Assembly (NCBI GenBank): GCA_934229385.1 | Contig: CAKQDH010000003.1 | Span: 69,458 to 133,457 of the forward strand | Direction: 5' to 3' | From: an uncultured Oenococcus sp. | Lineage (GTDB): Bacteria; Bacillota; Bacilli; Lactobacillales; Lactobacillaceae | DNA length: 64,000 nucleotides | Shown here: positions 59,290 through 64,000 of the stretch, one piece after another | Numbering within the stretch: the stretch's first letter is position 1 | Layout of the letters: every line of letters starts with the position of its first letter | Notes under the pieces: generated by a model | Seen by the model: only the letters and a program-made list of their open reading frames with translations | What the model was told of the DNA's origin: nothing | Databases searched by the model: none | Program-made: the position numbers and the translations under genes

Positions 59290-62200
59290 TTTTAATCTCC
59301 TGATATATTTTATTTAAAAAACTAATAATCTTTAACAATTGCTTTGTTTGACTTTCTTTATTAGAAGAATTAGGCAAAAAAGTTATCTTGATATTTCCTT
59401 TAATAGCATTAATGTGTGCCTTATAATTAATAAAACGTAAAATTTTAAAGATAGTTTCTCCACCAATTATGGTATTTAATTTTTTACTAAATAAAATCAC
59501 TATCGTTCTATCTTTAAAATGAAGATTGACAACATTAGCTTTATCACAAACATTTTTTAACCTTACTAAAGTAAAAAGATTTTTGACTTGATAAGGTATA
59601 GAACCAAAACGATCAATCAATTCTTGTTTAATTTCTTCAAATTGTTTTTTACTTTGTGATTTTCTAATACGCTGATATATCTCTATTTTTAATGAGTTTT
59701 CATTAATATAATTATTAGGTATCCAAGCTTCCATATTCGTTACAAGTTCAGCGTTTGTTTTAGGCAAAATTTTTTTGTTTTTCTTCTTAGCTTTTATAGC
59801 ATCTTGAAGCATTTTTTGATATAAACCATATCCAACAGAATTGATGAAACCATGCTGTTTTTTTCCTAACAGATCACCAGCACCACGTATTGACAAATCT
59901 TCCATAGCTAATTTAAAACCAGACCCCAATTCAGTAAAATCTCTAATTACTTCTAAACGTTTTTCTGCCTCTTGAGTCGGCTGAAGATTTCCAGGGTAAG
60001 TAAAATAAGCGTAAGCAAGCCTACTAGAACGCCCTATTCTCCCACGCAACTGATATAATTGTGAAATACCGAAATTTTCGGCATCCTCTACTACTAGAGT
60101 ATTAACATTCGGCATATCAATTCCATTCTCAATAATAGTTGTCGTCACTAAAACATTATAATTGCCGTTAATAAACTTCACTAAAACATTTTCAAGTTGA
60201 ATTTTATTCATTCGACCATTAATAGAAACTACATTTGCTTGTGGGACAAATTTTTTTATTTTATTTGCCACTCTATCTATATCTTGAATACGATTATGTA
60301 AGAAAAATACTTGGCCACCTCTAAATAACTCTTTATTAATAGCTTCAGAAATAACCGACCAATTTTCTTCAATAACATAAGTTTGGATCGGAAAACGGTT
60401 TGCAGGGGGAGTTTCTAACACTGATAAATCTCTAGCACCTACTAAAGCCATATTTAGAGTCCTGGGTATAGGGGTAGCAGTTAATGTTAATACATCAATA
60501 TTAGCTTTTAACTTTTTTATACGTTCCTTATGTTTAACGCCAAAACGTTGTTCTTCATCGATTATTAATAATCCTAAATCATTAAATTTAACATCTTCGG
60601 AAAGTAACCGATGAGTACCTATAATCATATCAATTTCATGTAATTTTAATTGCTTAATAATATGCTTATTTTTAGCAACAGAATTAAACCTTGAAAGTAT
60701 GCCAATTTTAATGGAAGGGAAATTTGAAAAACGTTCTAAAGCAGTTTGATAATGTTGACGAGCTAAAATAGTAGTAGGCGTAAGAAAAGCAACTTGCTTC
60801 TTATCATGAATAGCTTTAAAAGCAGCTCGAAAAGACACTTCTGTTTTGCCAAAACCTACGTCACCAACTAAAATACGGTCCATAGGTTTATTCGTTTCCA
60901 TATCTTTTTTTATTTCTTTAATAGAACGAAGCTGATCAGGTGTTTCTGGATAAGGAAAATCACTATCAAACTTTCTTTGGCTATCATCATCAAGAGAAAA
61001 AGAAAATCCTCGCTCACTTTCTCTTTCGGCATAAATTTTAATTAAATCATCTGCAATATCCTCAACTTTTGCTGCAACATGTCTTTTAGTTTTAATCCAT
61101 TCTGAAGAATTAAGAGAATCTATTTTAGGAGAGCCTTCTCCTGACCCTACGTATTTTTGGATTAAATCTAAATGTGTTACCGGAACAAAAATTTTAGCGT
61201 TTTGTGCATAATCAATTAATATATAATCTTGTTTCCCACCATTTATATTAAGAGTTCTTAAGCCTTCATACTTTCCAATCCCATGATTAACATGAACAAC
61301 ATAATCTCCCTTTTTTAATTCAGAATAATGAGAAATCCTTTCAGCATTTGAAAACGTTCGATACCTTGGTTTAATTTCGTGGACCCTAGCAAATAACTCT
61401 GTTTCTGTTATAACGATTAATTTTTCGGTCGGCATCTCAAAACCATGTAAAAGACTTCCTTTTTGAATTTGAGTTGAGCCAACTATAATATGGTTACTAA
61501 TACCAAGATTAATACCATAATCTCTTAATCTTTTTTGAAGAGAAAGAACTCTTTTTTTTTCTGAAGCCATTAATAAAATAGTAAAATTTCGTTCATGAAA
61601 AGATTTTAATTCATTTTTTAAAAACGGTATTTTCCCAAAATATTTTTGTACCGGCCTAGTTATTAAATTAATCTCAAAATTAAATTTAATTCCTGACAAA
61701 GATCTTTTTAAATTACTTAAATAGAGACATCTATTTTTTAAACTTACATTTTTGGTTTTAGAAGAAGGTTGATGAAATTTCTTAATTATATCTACAACGT
61801 TTAAATAAGGATGCAGATTAGGAAGACTTTCAAAATTATCTAATTTAACTTTTAACCATTGCTTATTTCTTTTTTTCTGTATTTTCCGTTGGTCATTTAT
61901 CCTTGCAAAATCATCTACCAAAATTAAATCATCTTTGTTTATATATTCAAATAAAGAATGCTTAAAAAAATATTGTGAAAAGGGCAATAAGTCTTGGTTA
62001 AAAGACATTTTTTCCTGACTATTTTTCAATAAAGGAACAAAAAATTGTGATATTTTTTTCTTATTAGCGCCCCTTAACTTTAAACGATATTTTTTAAAAT
62101 CTACTGAAATTTTTTTTAAAGATGAGGAAAAACTCTTTTCTGAAATAACCGAATCCGAAACTGAAAAAATTTTAATATTTTTTATTTCTTTTATAGACCT

Positions 62201-62851
62201 TTGAGAATCAATTTTAAATAATCTTATTGCTTCGAGTTGATCATCAAAAAAATCTAATCGAATAGGAAAACTATGATTTATTGGGTAAACATCTAAAATT
62301 TCTCCCCGTAAGGAAAAATCACCAGGAGACGCAGTAAGGGGCTTTTTTTGATAACCAAGTTCAACTAACTTTTTAATTAACTTCTCTCGTGGGTAAGTTT
62401 TTCCTTTCTGAAAAAATATAGTTTCTTTTTTAAAAATTTGAGGGTCTAGATAACGACGCTTAAGGGATGCTAGGGGGATAATTAAAATACCAGGTTTATC
62501 TGTTTGCATATAATGCAAAGCGCGGACTCTACTAAAAGAAAAATTTTTTGAAGAAATTGCAGTTTCAGTAGCAAGTGAGTCCTCTGAATGCATTTGAAAA
62601 ATATATTTTTTATTTATTGATAATTGCAAATTTGTTTTTAATTGATTTGCTCTAAAATCATTATCTGTTAGTAAAATAATTTTTTGTTTATTATTCTTAA
62701 CTTTTAAAAATTCAAAAAGAGCAGCAACTAGAAGTGCCTTAGGTGTATCACCAAGACCATAAATAAGCCCCGAAGAGCCAATTGGAGATTGTTTTTCAAT
62801 TATTTTTTTAAAGAAAGCAGATTTTTTTATAAATTCTGTAATATCCTGCAT
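59276..62851 (-). CDS. mfd: Transcription-repair coupling factor Mfd
   Basis: Mfd removes stalled RNA polymerase and recruits UvrA. The 1191-residue protein has the UvrB-like N-terminal module, the RNA-polymerase-interacting domain (about 500-570, GDYVVHVNHGIGKYEGLRTL) and the translocase motor with VGDVGFGKTEVSFRAAF, LLIIDEEQRFGV, TLTATPIPRTLNMAL and QLRGRIGRS. A C-terminal TRCF domain follows. No Shine-Dalgarno sequence is seen before the ATG. It starts 11 nt after pth in the usual order. Confidence 0.97.
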   Translation of the reverse strand: MQDITEFIKKSAFFKKIIEKQSPIGSSGLIYGLGDTPKALLVAALFEFLKVKNNKQKIILLTDNDFRANQLKTNLQLSINKKYIFQMHSEDSLATETAISSKNFSFSRVRALHYMQTDKPGILIIPLASLKRRYLDPQIFKKETIFFQKGKTYPREKLIKKLVELGYQKKPLTASPGDFSLRGEILDVYPINHSFPIRLDFFDDQLEAIRLFKIDSQRSIKEIKNIKIFSVSDSVISEKSFSSSLKKISVDFKKYRLKLRGANKKKISQFFVPLLKNSQEKMSFNQDLLPFSQYFFKHSLFEYINKDDLILVDDFARINDQRKIQKKRNKQWLKVKLDNFESLPNLHPYLNVVDIIKKFHQPSSKTKNVSLKNRCLYLSNLKRSLSGIKFNFEINLITRPVQKYFGKIPFLKNELKSFHERNFTILLMASEKKRVLSLQKRLRDYGINLGISNHIIVGSTQIQKGSLLHGFEMPTEKLIVITETELFARVHEIKPRYRTFSNAERISHYSELKKGDYVVHVNHGIGKYEGLRTLNINGGKQDYILIDYAQNAKIFVPVTHLDLIQKYVGSGEGSPKIDSLNSSEWIKTKRHVAAKVEDIADDLIKIYAERESERGFSFSLDDDSQRKFDSDFPYPETPDQLRSIKEIKKDMETNKPMDRILVGDVGFGKTEVSFRAAFKAIHDKKQVAFLTPTTILARQHYQTALERFSNFPSIKIGILSRFNSVAKNKHIIKQLKLHEIDMIIGTHRLLSEDVKFNDLGLLIIDEEQRFGVKHKERIKKLKANIDVLTLTATPIPRTLNMALVGARDLSVLETPPANRFPIQTYVIEENWSVISEAINKELFRGGQVFFLHNRIQDIDRVANKIKKFVPQANVVSINGRMNKIQLENVLVKFINGNYNVLVTTTIIENGIDMPNVNTLVVEDAENFGISQLYQLRGRIGRSSRLAYAYFTYPGNLQPTQEAEKRLEVIRDFTELGSGFKLAMEDLSIRGAGDLLGKKQHGFINSVGYGLYQKMLQDAIKAKKKNKKILPKTNAELVTNMEAWIPNNYINENSLKIEIYQRIRKSQSKKQFEEIKQELIDRFGSIPYQVKNLFTLVRLKNVCDKANVVNLHFKDRTIVILFSKKLNTIIGGETIFKILRFINYKAHINAIKGNIKITFLPNSSNKESQTKQLLKIISFLNKIYQEIKNAYR

Positions 62852-62862
62852 AAGATTAGTAT

Positions 62863-63432
62863 TTAATTATTATAATAATTTGTAATTTTATTAAAGGGTT
62901 TTCCTTCCGCAAAATCTATAATTGCCAAAACAGCTTTATTAATTTGCCCTTCAACCAGTTCAAACTGTTCTTTAGTGAAATCACCAAGAACATGATTAAT
63001 AACCGATTGTGGATTATGGGGAGGACGTCCAATACCAATTCTGATTCTAATAAAATCATCAGTTTTTAGAGAATGTATTATCGATTTTAAACCATTATGG
63101 CCACCTGAAGAACCAGATTTTTTAATCCGAATCTTACCATAATCTCTATCTATATCATCACATATTACAATTAAATTTTTTAAGTTAACATTGTAATATT
63201 CAAGGATACTTTTTATAGAAATTCCTGAATCATTCATCATAGTAGTTGGTTTAATAAAAATAACGTTTTCTCCTTGTATTTTTGTACTTGTTAATAAAGA
63301 ATGTAAATTTTTTTTTAATTTGAAATGGCAACCAAAATGAATTGCCAATTTATTAACGACCATAAAACCTACGTTATGCCTATTATTTATAAACTTATGA
63401 CCAACATTTCCAAGCCCAACTATAATCTTCAT
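62863..63432 (-). CDS. pth: Peptidyl-tRNA hydrolase
   Basis: Pth recycles peptidyl-tRNA released from ribosomes. The 189-residue enzyme has the motifs VGLGNVGHKFINNRHNVGFMVV with the catalytic His, FIKPTTMMNDSG, CDDIDRDYGKIRIKKSGSSGGHNGLKSI and RIRIGIGRP. At the first motif the usual NPG..Y..TRHN reads NVGHKFINNRHN, a small variation of the Pro and Tyr/Thr positions. There is no Shine-Dalgarno sequence. It heads the pth-mfd-rqcP-divIC-tilS-hpt-ftsH block; ldh, often upstream, is replaced by an insertion element. Confidence 0.95.
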   Translation of the reverse strand: MKIIVGLGNVGHKFINNRHNVGFMVVNKLAIHFGCHFKLKKNLHSLLTSTKIQGENVIFIKPTTMMNDSGISIKSILEYYNVNLKNLIVICDDIDRDYGKIRIKKSGSSGGHNGLKSIIHSLKTDDFIRIRIGIGRPPHNPQSVINHVLGDFTKEQFELVEGQINKAVLAIIDFAEGKPFNKITNYYNN

Positions 63433-63731
63433 ATTTATTTAACTTTAACAATTAATTTTATTACTGACTACTAAGTAATCATTTTCTATTAACACTAAAA
63501 ATATATAAATCTAATTTTTATTAAAAAATAATAATTTATTTAGATGATTCTAATTTTAAAATTCTTTTTTATTTCTACACATTATTCATATTACTTTTAC
63601 TAATATTGATCAAGGAAAAATTTATTTATAACTTTGCTTTTCTTATTTAATTAAGTTCTAATTCATTTAAACCAAAAATATACTACATCATCATACATAT
63701 TATAAATTTATATTTATAAAATGCCACCCTA
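63433..63731. other. Gene-free AT-rich spacer upstream of pth
   Basis: Between pth and the end of the insertion element about 300 nt of AT-rich DNA contain no open reading frame, RNA gene or hairpin that I can support. The 20 nt next to the element (63712-63731) would be copied as the guide of the adjacent omegaRNA. Confidence 0.55.
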
Positions 63732-63930
63732 GTCAACAACCACGGATTAAAACCTATGACTTGTGGATTCTAATATCGAGGAAATGCATAGATCTCCACA
63801 ATTTGCTTAGATAAACTGGCTTCTAGATATATTTCTATATCCCCGAAGTAGCAGTAGTTACTAAAGCCGATATGCCACTAAGTTGCTAAAAGGATTTGTT
63901 TGTTAGACAACTAATGTCTGAGATAATCCT
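63732..63930 (-). ncRNA. Candidate omegaRNA (reRNA) of TnpB
   Basis: In IS200/IS605 elements the TnpB guide RNA covers the 3' end of tnpB and runs to the right end, where flanking DNA becomes the guide. Here the minus-strand region after the tnpB stop contains short stems such as the TACTTCGGGGATA and TATAGAAATATATCTAGA-like segments. The 5' boundary is a guess. The predicted guide starts at 63731 and reads TAGGGTGGCATTTTATAAAT. Confidence 0.4.
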
Positions 63931-64000
63931 TTAGCTAAAATGTTTTTAGCAGTATTCCAGTCTCGAATGTGTTTGGTATGACATTTAGGACAAACCCATT
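63903..64000 (-). CDS. tnpB: TnpB RNA-guided nuclease, C-terminal end (partial)
   Basis: The last 31 codons of a TnpB/OrfB gene run off the window edge; the frame begins with a complete codon at 63998. The visible protein reads WVCPKCHTKHIRDWNTAKNI and continues LAKGLSQTLVV before the stop. CPKC is the second cysteine pair of the zinc ribbon, and HIRDWNTAKNI contains the Asp of the RuvC-III motif (compare DRDxNAAxNI). The reading frame is intact as far as it can be followed. The N-terminal and central parts lie outside the window. It is transcribed toward pth. Confidence 0.9.
   Translation of the reverse strand, partial: WVCPKCHTKHIRDWNTAKNILAKGLSQTLVV

Larger units (their letters stand above)
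63732..64000 (-). mobile_element. Right end of an IS200/IS605-family element (partial)
   Basis: The window edge cuts an element carrying the 3' end of tnpB. After the tnpB stop come about 170 nt of structured non-coding DNA. On the minus strand these end with an imperfect hairpin (AATCCAC ... GTGGTT, about 63738-63769) followed by TTGAC at 63736-63732. A subterminal hairpin plus a short cleavage tetramer/pentamer is typical of IS200/IS605 right ends. The exact boundary and the presence of tnpA cannot be seen. Confidence 0.7.

Overview
The window is a compact, very AT-rich stretch (about 30 % GC by eye) of a low-GC Gram-positive chromosome. Gene order points to the Lactobacillaceae: rpmB/asp23/fakA/plsX/acpP/rnc/ftsY/ylxM/ffh, rimP/nusA/ylxR/infB/rbfA, pcrA/ligA/camS and pth/mfd/rqcP/divIC/tilS/hpt/ftsH/hslO/lysS are all recognisable lactobacillus blocks. 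A class II galT, a CamS homologue, a deoxynucleoside kinase, a nucleoside deoxyribosyltransferase and a PnuC-type transporter fit the same group. I do not name a species. Many blocks lack members they normally have, which suggests a reduced or fast-evolving genome.

Layout. 1-7.8 kb: NlpC/P60 hydrolase, flavodoxin, mutS2 and the SRP cluster ftsY-ylxM-ffh. 7.8-11.6 kb: lipid genes (acpP, plsX, fakA), asp23 and rpmB. 11.7-15.4 kb: two tRNA genes, a decayed serS fragment, a deoxynucleoside kinase, a PAP2-like membrane protein and an LCP ligase. 15.6-26.5 kb: the rimP-nusA-ylxR-infB-rbfA operon and the pcrA-ligA-camS operon. 26.6-35 kb: tRNA-Arg, secG, gap, a second tRNA-Arg, a nucleoside-salvage pair, uvrA and uvrB. 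35-40.6 kb: the plus-strand galKTM operon converging on pgm. 40.7-50.5 kb: a YibE/YibF pair, a tyrosine phosphatase, gltX, an XTP pyrophosphatase, radA, dut, two small unknown genes, gpmA and hsp20. 51-63.4 kb: a proline iminopeptidase, a tRNA-Asn/tRNA-Thr operon and the lysS-to-pth block. The right edge is the 3' end of an IS200/IS605-type tnpB with its right-end hairpin.

How the genes work together. galK, galT, galM and pgm carry galactose into glycolysis (gap, gpmA), with a good CcpA cre site at galK. The kinase, deoxyribosyltransferase, transporter, hpt, dut and rdgB form a nucleoside salvage and house-cleaning set. uvrA, uvrB, mfd, pcrA, ligA, radA and mutS2 are DNA repair genes.

The most notable points are these. 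(1) Hsp33 (hslO) has lost all four zinc-binding redox cysteines. (2) Many first-in-unit genes lack a Shine-Dalgarno sequence and have a -10 box 6-9 nt before the ATG, suggesting leaderless mRNAs. (3) smc, recG, ylxQ, pgk-tpi-eno and gatCAB are missing from the places where lactobacilli usually keep them. (4) The tnpB end preserves a readable candidate omegaRNA guide. (5) Several long perfect AT-rich palindromes lie between genes. I did not find a convincing complete new multi-gene system.
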